Assembly (NCBI RefSeq): GCF_016811995.1
Contig: NZ_CP069159.1
Location: 124,001-188,000 of the forward strand
Source: Citrobacter sp. R56
Lineage (GTDB): Bacteria > Pseudomonadota > Gammaproteobacteria > Enterobacterales > Enterobacteriaceae
Direction of reading: 5' to 3'
Length of the DNA: 64,000 nucleotides
Position numbers and translations under genes: made by a program. The stretch's first letter is position 1. Each line of letters opens with the position of its first letter. Below, one piece after another: positions 1 through 8,706 of the stretch. The notes under the pieces were generated by a model. It did not search any database, was not told the origin of the DNA, and saw only the letters and a program-made list of their open reading frames with translations.

Positions 1-924
1 GTTGCCGCTGGGCTGAAAATGCTTGAAGAAAATGCGTGCGACAGCGTGATTTCTCTGGGCGGTGGCTCTCCGCACGACTGCGCAAAAGGTATTGCGCTGG
101 TGGCGGCTAACGGCGGTGATATCCGTGATTATGAAGGGGTGGACCGCTCTGCGAAACCACAGCTGCCTATGATTGCCATTAACACCACGGCAGGAACTGC
201 ATCGGAAATGACCCGCTTCTGCATCATCACCGACGAAGCGCGCCACATTAAAATGGCGATTGTGGATAAACACGTCACCCCGCTTCTCTCCGTGAACGAC
301 TCTTCGCTGATGGTCGGTATGCCGAAATCGCTGACCGCCGCGACCGGCATGGATGCGTTGACCCACGCGATTGAAGCGTATGTTTCTATCGCCGCCACGC
401 CGATTACCGATGCATGTGCTCTGAAAGCCGTCACCATGATTGCCGAGAATCTGCCGACTGCGGTTGAAGATGGCAGCAACGCGCAGGCGCGTGAAGCGAT
501 GGCCTATGCGCAGTTCCTGGCGGGAATGGCGTTTAACAACGCGTCACTTGGCTATGTCCATGCGATGGCGCACCAGCTCGGCGGTTTCTACAACCTGCCG
601 CATGGCGTGTGCAACGCCGTATTGCTGCCGCACGTTCAGGTATTTAACAGCCAGGTTGCGGCAGGACGTCTGCGTGATTGCGCGGCGGCGATGGGCGTGA
701 ACGTGGCTGGTATGAGCGACGCGGAAGGCGCGCAAGCTTGTATCGCCGCGATTCGTGAACTGGCGCAGCAGGTGAACATCCCGGCGGGTCTGCGGGATCT
801 GAACGTGAAAGAAGAAGACTTTCCGGTACTGGCGACCAATGCGCTGAAAGATGCTTGCGGTCTGACCAACCCGATCCAGGCGACCCACGAGGAGATCATG
901 GCGATTTATCGTGCTGCCATGTAA
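1..924 (+). CDS. yiaY: Iron-dependent alcohol / L-threonine dehydrogenase YiaY (5' end outside window)
   Basis: Group III iron-containing alcohol dehydrogenase; the E. coli homologue YiaY oxidises L-threonine and short alcohols with NAD. The reading frame is open from base 1, so about 76 N-terminal residues of a 383-residue family protein lie outside the window, leaving 307 residues. Visible are the nucleotide-loop motif [11 protein letters not shown], the TAGTASE segment and the metal-binding histidines in [12 protein letters not shown] and LPHGVCNAV. The remaining protein matches recalled E. coli YiaY almost residue for residue. aldB follows 93 bp downstream on the same strand, pairing alcohol and aldehyde oxidation. 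Whether threonine is the physiological substrate is not shown by sequence. Confidence 0.95.
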   Translation, partial: VAAGLKMLEENACDSVISLGGGSPHDCAKGIALVAANGGDIRDYEGVDRSAKPQLPMIAINTTAGTASEMTRFCIITDEARHIKMAIVDKHVTPLLSVNDSSLMVGMPKSLTAATGMDALTHAIEAYVSIAATPITDACALKAVTMIAENLPTAVEDGSNAQAREAMAYAQFLAGMAFNNASLGYVHAMAHQLGGFYNLPHGVCNAVLLPHVQVFNSQVAAGRLRDCAAAMGVNVAGMSDAEGAQACIAAIRELAQQVNIPAGLRDLNVKEEDFPVLATNALKDACGLTNPIQATHEEIMAIYRAAM

Positions 925-1017
925 TTCGTGATACTTGTCGTAAAGCATGAAAAGGCTGGCGAAGATTTCGCCAGCCACGTCTACCCTTGTAGTACCTCTA
1001 CAGCTAAGGAGACGTTC

Positions 1018-2556
1018 ATGACCAATAATCCCCCTTCAACACGTATCCAGCCCGGCGAATATGGTTATCCTCTGAAGTTAAAAGCCCGCTACGACAACTT
1101 TATCGGTGGCGACTGGGTTGCGCCTGCAGACGGTGAGTACTATCAGAACCTGACGCCTGTGACCGGGCAACTGCTGTGTGAAGTGGCCTCTTCCGGCAAA
1201 AAAGATATCGATCTGGCACTTGATGCTGCCCATAAGATAAAAGACAAATGGGCGCATACCTCAGTGCAGGATCGCGCTGCCATTCTGTTCAAAATTGCCG
1301 ATCGTATGGAGCAAAATCTGGAGCTGCTGGCAACGGCGGAAACCTGGGATAACGGCAAACCGATTCGTGAAACCAGCGCTGCCGACGTGCCGCTGGCGAT
1401 CGATCATTTCCGCTATTTTGCCTCGTGCATCCGTGCGCAGGAAGGCGGTATCAGTGAAGTGGACAGCGACACCGTCGCCTACCATTTCCATGAACCGCTT
1501 GGCGTGGTGGGACAAATCATTCCGTGGAACTTCCCACTGCTGATGGCAAGCTGGAAAATGGCGCCAGCGCTGGCGGCGGGCAACTGTGTGGTGCTCAAAC
1601 CTGCGCGTCTGACACCGCTTTCGGTGCTGTTGCTGATGGAAATCATTGGCGATTTGCTGCCGCCGGGCGTGGTGAACGTGGTGAACGGTGCGGGCGGGGA
1701 GATCGGTGAATATCTGGCAACCTCGAAACGCATCGCAAAAGTGGCGTTTACCGGTTCGACGGAAGTTGGGCAGCAGATCATGCAGTATGCCACGCAGAAC
1801 ATTATTCCGGTGACGCTGGAGCTGGGTGGGAAATCCCCGAATATCTTCTTTGCTGATGTGATGGATGAAGAAGATGCGTTCTTCGACAAGGCGCTGGAAG
1901 GCTTTGCCCTCTTTGCATTTAACCAGGGCGAGGTCTGTACCTGCCCGAGTCGCGCGCTGGTACAGGAATCCATTTATGAGCGCTTTATGGAACGAGCGAT
2001 TCGCCGGGTGGAGAGCATCCGCAGTGGTAACCCGCTCGACAGCGTGACGCAGATGGGGGCGCAGGTCTCTCATGGTCAGATGGAAACCATTCTGAATTAC
2101 ATTGATATTGGTAAGAAAGAAGGGGCTGATGTTCTGACTGGCGGGCGGCGCAAACAGCTGGAAGGTGAGTTAAAAGAGGGCTATTACCTCGAGCCGACCA
2201 TCCTGTTCGGTAAGAACAATATGCGCGTATTCCAGGAGGAGATCTTCGGCCCGGTGCTGGCGGTGACGACCTTCAAAACGATGGATGAAGCGCTGGCGCT
2301 GGCTAACGACACTCAATATGGCCTCGGCGCTGGGGTCTGGAGTCGCAATGGTAATCTGGCCTATAAAATGGGGCGTGGCATCCAGGCAGGGCGCGTGTGG
2401 ACCAACTGTTACCATGCTTATCCCGCGCATGCCGCGTTTGGGGGCTATAAGCAGTCGGGCATTGGCCGTGAGACACACAAAATGATGCTCGAGCACTATC
2501 AGCAAACCAAATGTCTGCTGGTGAGCTACTCTGATAAACCGCTAGGATTGTTCTGA
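1018..2556 (+). CDS. aldB: Aldehyde dehydrogenase B
   Basis: NAD(P)-dependent aldehyde dehydrogenase that oxidises acetaldehyde and other aldehydes to acids. The ATG at 1018 gives 512 residues, the E. coli AldB length, and has an AAGGAG site seven bases upstream; the open frame extends further upstream without family similarity. Catalytic Glu268 lies in LELGGKSPN and the nucleophile Cys307 in FNQGEVCTC. The NPW region for cofactor binding is seen as IIPWNFPL near residue 168. The gene follows yiaY with 93 bp between them, so the pair may be co-transcribed. In E. coli aldB is a stationary-phase gene dependent on RpoS and CRP; I did not resolve such sites here. Confidence 0.96.
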   Translation: MTNNPPSTRIQPGEYGYPLKLKARYDNFIGGDWVAPADGEYYQNLTPVTGQLLCEVASSGKKDIDLALDAAHKIKDKWAHTSVQDRAAILFKIADRMEQNLELLATAETWDNGKPIRETSAADVPLAIDHFRYFASCIRAQEGGISEVDSDTVAYHFHEPLGVVGQIIPWNFPLLMASWKMAPALAAGNCVVLKPARLTPLSVLLLMEIIGDLLPPGVVNVVNGAGGEIGEYLATSKRIAKVAFTGSTEVGQQIMQYATQNIIPVTLELGGKSPNIFFADVMDEEDAFFDKALEGFALFAFNQGEVCTCPSRALVQESIYERFMERAIRRVESIRSGNPLDSVTQMGAQVSHGQMETILNYIDIGKKEGADVLTGGRRKQLEGELKEGYYLEPTILFGKNNMRVFQEEIFGPVLAVTTFKTMDEALALANDTQYGLGAGVWSRNGNLAYKMGRGIQAGRVWTNCYHAYPAHAAFGGYKQSGIGRETHKMMLEHYQQTKCLLVSYSDKPLGLF

Positions 2557-2570
2557 TATTTATTTTATAA

Positions 2571-2602
2571 CATGCCCGGTGACCTTATGTTTACCGGGCA
2601 TG
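2571..2602 (+). terminator. Hairpin downstream of aldB
   Basis: Perfect ten-base inverted repeat CATGCCCGGT / ACCGGGCATG around a twelve-base loop, 14 bp after the aldB stop codon. It lacks a strong T run, so it may act as a weak or factor-assisted terminator or as an mRNA 3'-end stabiliser. Confidence 0.6.
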
Positions 2603-2778
2603 AATCCCTTCAAATCCAGCGCAGGTTCATCCGCAACACCACTGTAGTATATATAAAACTATATAGCTTTATATAAATATGGGCATTGCCTGGCGAGCGC
2701 CCCCCCCATTACTATCCTCCAGATGTATTTGTTTTTGTTAAAATGCTGATTGATATTTTTTGAGTTTTTGAGGGAAAT

Positions 2779-3102
2779 ATGTTCCTGAATTATTTTGCAC
2801 TAGGTGTATTGGTTGTCGTATTCCTGGTTATTTTTTATGGGATTATCATTCTGCATGATATTCCTTACCTCATTGCGAAAAAACGCAATCATCCACATGC
2901 CGATGCGATACATGTCGCCGGTTGGGTGAGTTTGTTTACGTTACATATTATTTGGCCTTTCTTATGGATTTGGGCCACGCTGTATCGTCCGGACCGCGGA
3001 TGGGGAATGCAGAGTCATAACCCTGACCTTATTGAGTTGCAACAACGTGTCGCCGGACTGGAAAAACAACTGGCCGAGGCTAAGTCCTCCCCAGCGGAGT
3101 AA
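2779..3102 (+). CDS. yiaW: Small inner membrane protein YiaW (DUF3302 type)
   Basis: A 107-residue membrane protein of unknown function. It has a hydrophobic N-terminal segment (about residues 5-28), a second hydrophobic stretch (about 50-70, rich in Trp), then a short C-terminal tail with a heptad-like pattern ([16 protein letters not shown]) that could form a coiled coil. Length and sequence match recalled E. coli YiaW. The stop is six bases from the yiaV start, so the two are translationally linked. YiaV is a membrane-fusion protein, and YiaW is probably its membrane partner, as in other small DUF-plus-HlyD pairs. The transport function is inferred from this pairing alone. Confidence 0.92.
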   Translation: MFLNYFALGVLVVVFLVIFYGIIILHDIPYLIAKKRNHPHADAIHVAGWVSLFTLHIIWPFLWIWATLYRPDRGWGMQSHNPDLIELQQRVAGLEKQLAEAKSSPAE

Positions 3103-3107
3103 TTGTT

Positions 3108-4244
3108 ATGGATTTACTGATTATTCTCACCTATGTGGCTTTTGCATGGGCCATGTTTAAGATCTTCAAAATTCCCGTCAATAAATGGACAATACCGACT
3201 GCGGCATTAGGCGGTATATTTATTGTGAGCGGTTTAATATTACTGATGAACTATAACCATCCGTATACTTTTAAAGCGCAGAAGGCGGTGGTTTCCATTC
3301 CGGTAGTGCCGTTGGTGACGGGTACTGTCATCGAAGTGACGGATAAGAAAGATACCCTGATAAAAAAAGGGGAAATTCTTTTCAAATTGAATCCGGGACG
3401 TTATCAGGCTCGGGTTAATCGTTTGCAGGCTGATATTGTCACGGCGACCCATAAAGAGCAGACGCTTGTCGCGCAACTGGCAGAAATGCAGGCAAATACT
3501 CAGAAGGCGAAAGCCACGCGGGATCGAGTTGGGAAAGATTATCAGCGTTACCTGCAGGGCAGTCAGGCAAAAGTGAATCCGTTCTCGGAACGCGATATTG
3601 ATGCTGCACGGCAGAACTATCTGGCTCAGGAAGCGGCAGTCAAATCATCCATTGCAGAAGAACAGCAGATCCAAAGTCAGTTAGACAGTCTGGTTGAGGG
3701 CGAAAACTCGCAGGTCGCCAGCCTCAGAGCGCAACTTGCGGAAGCTGAATTTAACCTTGAACAAACCGTCGTGCGCGCGCCGAGCGATGGATATGCGACG
3801 CAGGTATTAATCCGCCCTGGCACCTATGCCGCCGCTCTGCCTCTGCGTCCGGTGATGGTGTTTATTCCCAGCCAGAAACGACAAATTATCGCTCAGTTCC
3901 GGCAGAACTCGCTGCTGCGTTTGAAGCCTGGCGATGAAGCTGAAGTGGTGTTTAACGCCTTGCCGGGAAGAGTGTATAGCGGGAAGCTCTCTTCCATTAG
4001 CCCCGCAGTACCCGGGGGGACATATCAGTCGATGGGCGCCTTACAATCTTTAAACGTCACGCCTGGAACAGATGGGGTGATCGCCAGCATCGAACTGAAT
4101 GAGAATGTGGATTTCAACGCGCTGCCTGACGGTATCTTCGCCCAGGTTGCCATCTATTCCGAGCACTTCAGCCACGTCTCCGTTATGCGTAAAGTGCTGT
4201 TGCGAATGACCAGTTGGATGCACTACCTGTATCTCGATCATTGA
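3108..4244 (+). CDS. yiaV: HlyD-family membrane fusion protein YiaV
   Basis: A 378-residue periplasmic adaptor anchored by an N-terminal membrane segment (two hydrophobic stretches, about residues 2-20 and 27-48). A biotinyl-lipoyl-like half ([14 protein letters not shown]) is followed by a long Gln/Ala-rich coiled-coil hairpin (about 105-220). The second lipoyl half ([18 protein letters not shown]) and a beta-barrel domain come after. This is the EmrA/AaeA-like architecture. It forms an operon with yiaW, and the last seven bases overlap the 3' end of the convergent yiaU. No outer-membrane channel gene is adjacent, so it may use TolC or serve another role. The substrate is unknown. Confidence 0.93.
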   Translation: MDLLIILTYVAFAWAMFKIFKIPVNKWTIPTAALGGIFIVSGLILLMNYNHPYTFKAQKAVVSIPVVPLVTGTVIEVTDKKDTLIKKGEILFKLNPGRYQARVNRLQADIVTATHKEQTLVAQLAEMQANTQKAKATRDRVGKDYQRYLQGSQAKVNPFSERDIDAARQNYLAQEAAVKSSIAEEQQIQSQLDSLVEGENSQVASLRAQLAEAEFNLEQTVVRAPSDGYATQVLIRPGTYAAALPLRPVMVFIPSQKRQIIAQFRQNSLLRLKPGDEAEVVFNALPGRVYSGKLSSISPAVPGGTYQSMGALQSLNVTPGTDGVIASIELNENVDFNALPDGIFAQVAIYSEHFSHVSVMRKVLLRMTSWMHYLYLDH

Positions 4245-5218
4245 TCTGTTAACTGACAAGCTTGCTCAGGTGATTTCTGGATTACGTGAGCAAGCTGATG
4301 ACGAATTTCGTTCAGCAACTCATCCAGCACATACTGCACCCGCCAGGGTTGATACTCACGCTTGCGGAAGATAACGACTAAATCCAGCCACCACTGATGT
4401 TGTTCCGGAAAACAGGGGAACAACGTTCCAGACTGAATATCCTGCTTCAATGTTGTATCTGGCGCAAAGACAATACCCAAATGATTGCGGGCAAGGTCGA
4501 GTGCTGCTTGCGTATTGTCGCAAACATAATTTCCTTTCACCCGATACTCATGAATATCCACCCCGCCGTTTGATGCAAAACGCCAGATATTGGCATCATC
4601 AATCATCATTGAATCAATAAGAATACAGGAATGATTTTCAAGTTCCTGTGGGTGATTAATGGGATGCTTATTTAGATATTCACGACTGGCATAAGCGCTG
4701 ACGGCATATTTTGCCAGGAATGAGGCAACCAACGTTTGATCTTTCGGTGGCGCATACGTCACCATAATGTCGCAGTCATCTGGAAAGTCGACACCTTCAT
4801 AAAATGCTTTTCGTTCAAGGTTTGATGTTTTAAGTGTTAAAATAATGTCGCCAATATTTGATATATTAGCAATAACATTCTTAGATAAATAAGAAGTAAT
4901 ACCTGTAGGTGCATACACGGTAACGCGTCCGCTTTTTTCATGCTTATAATCAGCAATAAAATTAGTTAGCTGATTATTTTTATCCAGGCAGGTGTTGATA
5001 TACGGGAGAAGCGCGGCCCCAAACGGCGTGAGCGTCAGTTGTCGGGTGGTTCTGTCGAATACCTTTAATCCTATTTTTGATTCAAAATCAGCAAGGTACT
5101 TGCTAACGTTTGCCTGTGCGATACCCAGCGCTAACGCGGCATGGCTGATATTTTCGCTGGCAGCAATTACCGAGATAATCTTTAATTCTCTCAGCTTGAG
5201 TTGTTGTTTATTCATCAT
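4238..5218 (-). CDS. yiaU: LysR-family transcriptional regulator YiaU
   Basis: LysR-type regulator with an N-terminal winged helix-turn-helix (residues about 5-62, [23 protein letters not shown]) and a C-terminal effector-binding domain of about 230 residues. In-frame ATG codons lie at 5227, 5218 and 5215. None has a strong ribosome site; I chose 5218 because a GGA lies a few bases upstream, and the E. coli protein is about 324 residues. It is divergent from yiaT across a roughly 120 bp AT-rich gap, the usual arrangement for a LysR target, so yiaT is the likeliest regulated gene. Effector unknown. The gene is more AT-rich to the eye than its neighbours. Confidence 0.92.
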   Translation of the reverse strand: MMNKQQLKLRELKIISVIAASENISHAALALGIAQANVSKYLADFESKIGLKVFDRTTRQLTLTPFGAALLPYINTCLDKNNQLTNFIADYKHEKSGRVTVYAPTGITSYLSKNVIANISNIGDIILTLKTSNLERKAFYEGVDFPDDCDIMVTYAPPKDQTLVASFLAKYAVSAYASREYLNKHPINHPQELENHSCILIDSMMIDDANIWRFASNGGVDIHEYRVKGNYVCDNTQAALDLARNHLGIVFAPDTTLKQDIQSGTLFPCFPEQHQWWLDLVVIFRKREYQPWRVQYVLDELLNEIRHQLAHVIQKSPEQACQLTDQ

Positions 5219-5336
5219 GGAATCCATGTATATATGAATTTATATATTACTATATAAATAAGTACATTGCATCGATGAAATTGTAAGCATTATTATGCAC
5301 GCGCTTTGTAGCTTATTTTAAAATGGAAAGTTTGGC

Positions 5337-6077
5337 ATGTTAATTAAACGTAATATTTTGGCAGTATTTGCAATGTCTTTTATGGCGAGTGCAACTGCTT
5401 CAGAATTCTCTCTTGGTGCCGGTGCTGTTTATAATGAATCACCGTATCGCGGCTATAATGAAAATGTTCACGCGGTGCCGCTGATCAGTTACGAAAGTGA
5501 GTCTTTTTATTTCAGACAGACATCCTTAGGTTATATTCTTTCAAAAAATGAAAAAAACGAATTTAGCATAACCGCTTCCTGGATGCCGCTGGAGTTTGAT
5601 CCTGCCGACAACGACGAGCATGACATGAAGCAGCTGGATAAGCGCGACAGCACAGCCATGGTCGGTGCCGCATGGTATCGCCACGAGAAGTGGGGAAGCG
5701 TGAAAGTCTCTGCTGCCGCAGATGTTCTGGATAACAGCAATGGTTGGATGGGTGAGGTTTCTGTTTTCCGCCAAATGCCTGTGGGTAAATTCACCCTTAC
5801 ACCGTCTGCTGGTGTCTTCTATTACGACGAAAATTTCAACGACTACTACTACGGTGTATCGGGCAGCGAATCCCGCCGCAGCGGACTGTCCAGCTACTCG
5901 CCTGACGACAGCTGGATGCCGTATGTGGGTCTGACCATGAAGTATCCGTTAACCAACAATTTGGTGCTGGTTGCCAACGCAACTTATACCGTGCTGCCAG
6001 ACGATGTTAAAGACAGCCCGATGGTGGATCGCGACGACAGTTTCGCTTTCATGACCGGACTGAGCTGGCGCTTCTGA
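5337..6077 (+). CDS. yiaT: MipA/OmpV-family outer membrane protein YiaT
   Basis: A 246-residue outer membrane protein of the MipA/OmpV family. It carries a signal peptide (basic start MLIKR, hydrophobic core, cleavage near ATAS-EF at residues 20-23). Alternating amphipathic strands follow, rich in aromatic residues, and the chain ends with a terminal aromatic, WRF, typical of barrel proteins recognised by the BAM machinery. The MipA family includes a murein-hydrolase scaffold and some outer-membrane porin-like proteins, and the function of YiaT is not established. It is transcribed divergently from the LysR regulator yiaU, which probably controls it. Confidence 0.93.
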   Translation: MLIKRNILAVFAMSFMASATASEFSLGAGAVYNESPYRGYNENVHAVPLISYESESFYFRQTSLGYILSKNEKNEFSITASWMPLEFDPADNDEHDMKQLDKRDSTAMVGAAWYRHEKWGSVKVSAAADVLDNSNGWMGEVSVFRQMPVGKFTLTPSAGVFYYDENFNDYYYGVSGSESRRSGLSSYSPDDSWMPYVGLTMKYPLTNNLVLVANATYTVLPDDVKDSPMVDRDDSFAFMTGLSWRF

Positions 6078-6085
6078 TAATGGTT

Positions 6086-6114
6086 TTAGCCCGGCTGCGT
6101 GCCGGCCGGGTTAA
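6086..6114. terminator. Hairpin between convergent yiaT and the small membrane gene
   Basis: GC-rich inverted repeat (TTAGCCCGG / CCGGGTTAA with one unpaired base) lying between two convergent genes. T-rich flanks on the left and the position suggest bidirectional termination. The loop itself contains a further GCCGG stretch, so the exact fold is uncertain. Confidence 0.5.
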
Positions 6115-6422
6115 TCCAGCGTCTTTACCTTAAGAGGACGAAAACGGCTGTAGATCCACAGTCCCAGGCAGGTGACTGAGCCCATGAATGCGGTAAAGAT
6201 AACGGTAACAAACAGGGCGCTGAACATCGCTGCCGGAAGCGCAAGAATGCCATGCACCGGTTGATCGTTCCATTTCACCATGTCGGCCCCAAAGATACCC
6301 ATCACACCGCACACCACCGCAAAAATTTGCAATGGAATACCAAGGCCAATCAGCATAAGCCGATAGATTGCTGACGGTTTGATTCGCTTCATGGAGATGT
6401 CGGTGGCGCTGTCCTTGCTCAT
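6111..6422 (-). CDS. Small hypothetical inner membrane protein, two hydrophobic segments
   Basis: A 103-residue protein I do not recognise. A hydrophilic N-terminus of about 20 residues precedes two long hydrophobic stretches (about 25-45, with the motif LMLIGLGIPLQIFAVVCGVMG; and about 62-90, with LPAAMFSALFVTVIFTAFMG). A short basic tail ends it, so both ends are probably cytoplasmic. The open frame runs further upstream to 6488, but the first 22 residues lack hydrophobic or conserved character. I chose the internal ATG at 6422 because a GAGAAA stretch precedes it. It occupies the place where E. coli K-12 carries the yiaJ-sgbE sugar cluster, between yiaT and ysaA. Function unknown. Confidence 0.75.
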   Translation of the reverse strand: MSKDSATDISMKRIKPSAIYRLMLIGLGIPLQIFAVVCGVMGIFGADMVKWNDQPVHGILALPAAMFSALFVTVIFTAFMGSVTCLGLWIYSRFRPLKVKTLD

Positions 6423-6762
6423 TTTTATTTTCTCATCGAAAGGTAAAGTGCTGTGATTGTAGCATGAAGGGATGAGCCTGACCCGCAAGCACCTGTTGTG
6501 CCGCCGGGTTGGTTTTATCTTTTATTTCTCTTATTTCTCTATGCCTTAATCAGGTGAGAGAAAAGAATTTTCTTAAGTTGCTGCGTGAGGCCGCTTTGGC
6601 AAATTCGAATGAACTGGGTTTTTGTGCGCGGGATTAACGTCGTCAGACAAAACACCAGAACATGACGGGCATCTGACAAAAATGTGTGGTTTCCGTTGTC
6701 GGATCAAAGCAGCGCTGGCGGCCTCTCTGGCACTCTGGCGTTTTAGGTCGGAGGAGCAGGTC
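6423..6762. other. Intergenic region between the small membrane gene and ysaA
   Basis: About 340 bases without a supported gene. It must hold the divergent promoters of the small membrane protein gene and of ysaA. A GGAGGAG ribosome site precedes ysaA. Open frames here run into ysaA from upstream without family similarity. It is also the point where the K-12 yiaJ-sgbE cluster is missing; I see no insertion-sequence scar, tRNA or direct repeat marking a deletion. Confidence 0.6.
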
Positions 6763-7236
6763 ATGAACCCATTTATTGTGGCGGATGCAACGAAGTGCAT
6801 TGGATGTCGGACCTGCGAAGTTGCCTGTGTGGTCTCACATCAGGAGAACCAGGACTGCGCAGCAGTCTCCTCCGGAGAATTTGTCTCGCGAATTCGGGTC
6901 ATTAAAGATAACGCATTCACCACAGCGGTCACCTGCCATCAATGTGAAGATGCACCGTGTGCGAACGTCTGCCCGACGCAGGCTATTCGTCGCGAACGTG
7001 GGCATATCTTCGTTGAGCAATCGCGCTGTATCGGGTGTAAAAGTTGTATGCTGGCATGCCCGTTTGGGGCGATGAATGTGGTTTCGACGTTGTCACGGGC
7101 GCAGGCCATCAAGTGCGATCTTTGCTGGCATCGCGAGGCGGGACCCGCCTGCGTCGAGGCCTGTCCAACCCATGCCTTAGCGTGCCTGGACGTCGTCACG
7201 CTACAACGTCATCGTCTGCTTTCCCAACCATTGTGA
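6763..7236 (+). CDS. ysaA: Four-cluster [4Fe-4S] ferredoxin-like electron transfer subunit YsaA (YiaI)
   Basis: A 157-residue polyferredoxin of the HycB/HydN/DmsB type. It has four cysteine clusters: CIGCRTCEVAC near residue 12, CHQCEDAPCANVC near 58, CIGCKSCMLAC near 90 and CDLCWHREAGPACVEAC near 117. These would bind four [4Fe-4S] clusters and pass electrons between a membrane quinone site and a molybdenum or hydrogenase catalytic subunit. The ATG at 6763 follows a strong GGAGGAG site and gives the E. coli length, while longer upstream starts lack similarity. No catalytic subunit is adjacent, so its partner is unknown. It converges on avtA with a shared hairpin between them. Confidence 0.94.
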   Translation: MNPFIVADATKCIGCRTCEVACVVSHQENQDCAAVSSGEFVSRIRVIKDNAFTTAVTCHQCEDAPCANVCPTQAIRRERGHIFVEQSRCIGCKSCMLACPFGAMNVVSTLSRAQAIKCDLCWHREAGPACVEACPTHALACLDVVTLQRHRLLSQPL

Positions 7237-7242
7237 ACACGA

Positions 7243-7269
7243 CATTCCCGGCAATCATGACCGGGAATG
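7243..7269. terminator. Bidirectional hairpin between ysaA and avtA
   Basis: Perfect nine-base inverted repeat CATTCCCGG / CCGGGAATG with a nine-base loop, exactly between the two convergent stop codons. No long T run follows on either strand. Confidence 0.6.
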
Positions 7270-7279
7270 TGACGTTCTG

Positions 7280-8530
7280 TCAGCCCTCAAGCCAGGCGCG
7301 TTCAATCTCTTCAGCCAGAATTTTTACGCCCGCTTCGATTTTTTCCGGTTCGGGAACGTAATTCATCCGCATACATTGATGCGTGTGCGGCCATGGCTTA
7401 TCAAGACCAGGGAAGAAGTAGTCGCCAGGTACCATCAGGACGCCGCGTTTTTTCAGGCGCTGGTAGAGCAATTCTGTGGTGATGGGCAAATCCTTAAACC
7501 ACAACCACAGGAAAATGGCGCCTTCGGGTTTATGGATCAGGCAGCGGTCTTCAGATAAATAACGACGAATGATGGCAATCGTCTCCTGAACGCGCTGGTA
7601 ATAAAACGGTTTGATCACCGTCTCTGACAGGCGCAGCAGATCGTTGCGTTTGATCATTTCACACATCATCGCGGGCCCCATCCCCCCAGGCGCCAGGCTG
7701 ATAATGCCGTTCATGTTGGTGATGGCGGTGATGATTTCTTCATTGGCGATAATAATGCCGCAGCGAGAGCCGGGCAGCCCCAGCTTGGAGAGGCTCATGC
7801 ACAGGATAGTGTTGGGGTTCCACAACGGTCGAGCGTCGCTGAAAATAATCCCCGGGAAGGGAACGCCGTAGGCGTTATCAATCACCAGCGGGATGTCGTG
7901 TTGGTGCGCCAGAGCGTCCAGCTTCATGAGCTCTTCGTCGGTGATGACATTGCCTGTTGGGTTTGTTGGGCGCGATACACAGATCATGCCCGTCTCTTCG
8001 CCGATATGCAGATGTTCAAAATCAACGTGATATTTAAACTGGCCTTCCGGTAGCAGCTCAATATTCGGGCGAGCCGAAACGAAGAGATCTTCCTCCAGAC
8101 CCGAATCTGCATAGCCAATGTATTCCGGCGCGAGCGGGAAAAGCACTTTTTTGGTCGTGCCGTCGGCGCGGCGTCCGGCAAAGAGATTAAACAAGTAGAA
8201 AAATGCGCTCTGACTACCATTTGTTAGCGCAATATTTTGTGGCCCGATATCCCAACCCAGCGTTTCACGGAGCAGTGCGGCGAGCGCGTCCAGTAATTCG
8301 GTTTTTCCCTGCGGACCGTCATAATTACAAAGCGCATCAGTGGCTTTGCCATTTTCCAGCATCCCGGTCAGCAGCGTGTGGAAGTATTCCTGCATCGCCG
8401 GGATTTGCGCCGGGTTACCGCCGCCAAGCATGATTGCGCCGGGCGTGCGTAAACCGTCGTTGAGGTCCTCCATCAGGCGGGTAATGCCTGAGTGGCGGGT
8501 AAATTTGTCGCCAAAAAGTGAGAATGTCAT
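7280..8530 (-). CDS. avtA: Valine-pyruvate aminotransferase
   Basis: PLP-dependent class I/II aminotransferase (transaminase C) that interconverts valine plus pyruvate with 2-oxoisovalerate plus alanine, in the cytoplasm. The start at 8530 (MTFSLFGDKF) gives 416 residues, one less than recalled for E. coli. The open frame runs 22 codons further but lacks similarity. Visible are the PLP-contact stretch SRPTNPTGNV, the DNAYG aspartate motif and the Schiff-base lysine in SLSKLGLPGSR. The C-terminal arginine region MRMNYVPEPE would bind the substrate carboxylate. It is monocistronic and convergent with ysaA, and follows malS on the same strand after about 175 bp. Confidence 0.96.
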   Translation of the reverse strand: MTFSLFGDKFTRHSGITRLMEDLNDGLRTPGAIMLGGGNPAQIPAMQEYFHTLLTGMLENGKATDALCNYDGPQGKTELLDALAALLRETLGWDIGPQNIALTNGSQSAFFYLFNLFAGRRADGTTKKVLFPLAPEYIGYADSGLEEDLFVSARPNIELLPEGQFKYHVDFEHLHIGEETGMICVSRPTNPTGNVITDEELMKLDALAHQHDIPLVIDNAYGVPFPGIIFSDARPLWNPNTILCMSLSKLGLPGSRCGIIIANEEIITAITNMNGIISLAPGGMGPAMMCEMIKRNDLLRLSETVIKPFYYQRVQETIAIIRRYLSEDRCLIHKPEGAIFLWLWFKDLPITTELLYQRLKKRGVLMVPGDYFFPGLDKPWPHTHQCMRMNYVPEPEKIEAGVKILAEEIERAWLEG

Positions 8531-8706
8531 AGCAGGTGATCTGTCGGGCTGAGTAGTAAAGTGGCTAACCATAGCGCTACCTCTGGCAGGGTGCAAATCA
8601 GCCGACGGTGAAGAGAGTCACGCTTTATGCTGCCAGTTTCCTTCTGGTTAGTGTTTTATATTGCTAAAGGGTTCTGACACATAGTGGATGCCAGAACCCG
8701 GAGAAA

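Noticed and set aside
6728-6743. TGGCAC upstream of ysaA as a sigma-54 promoter
   Set aside because: The -12 element is absent (CGTTT in place of TTGCW).
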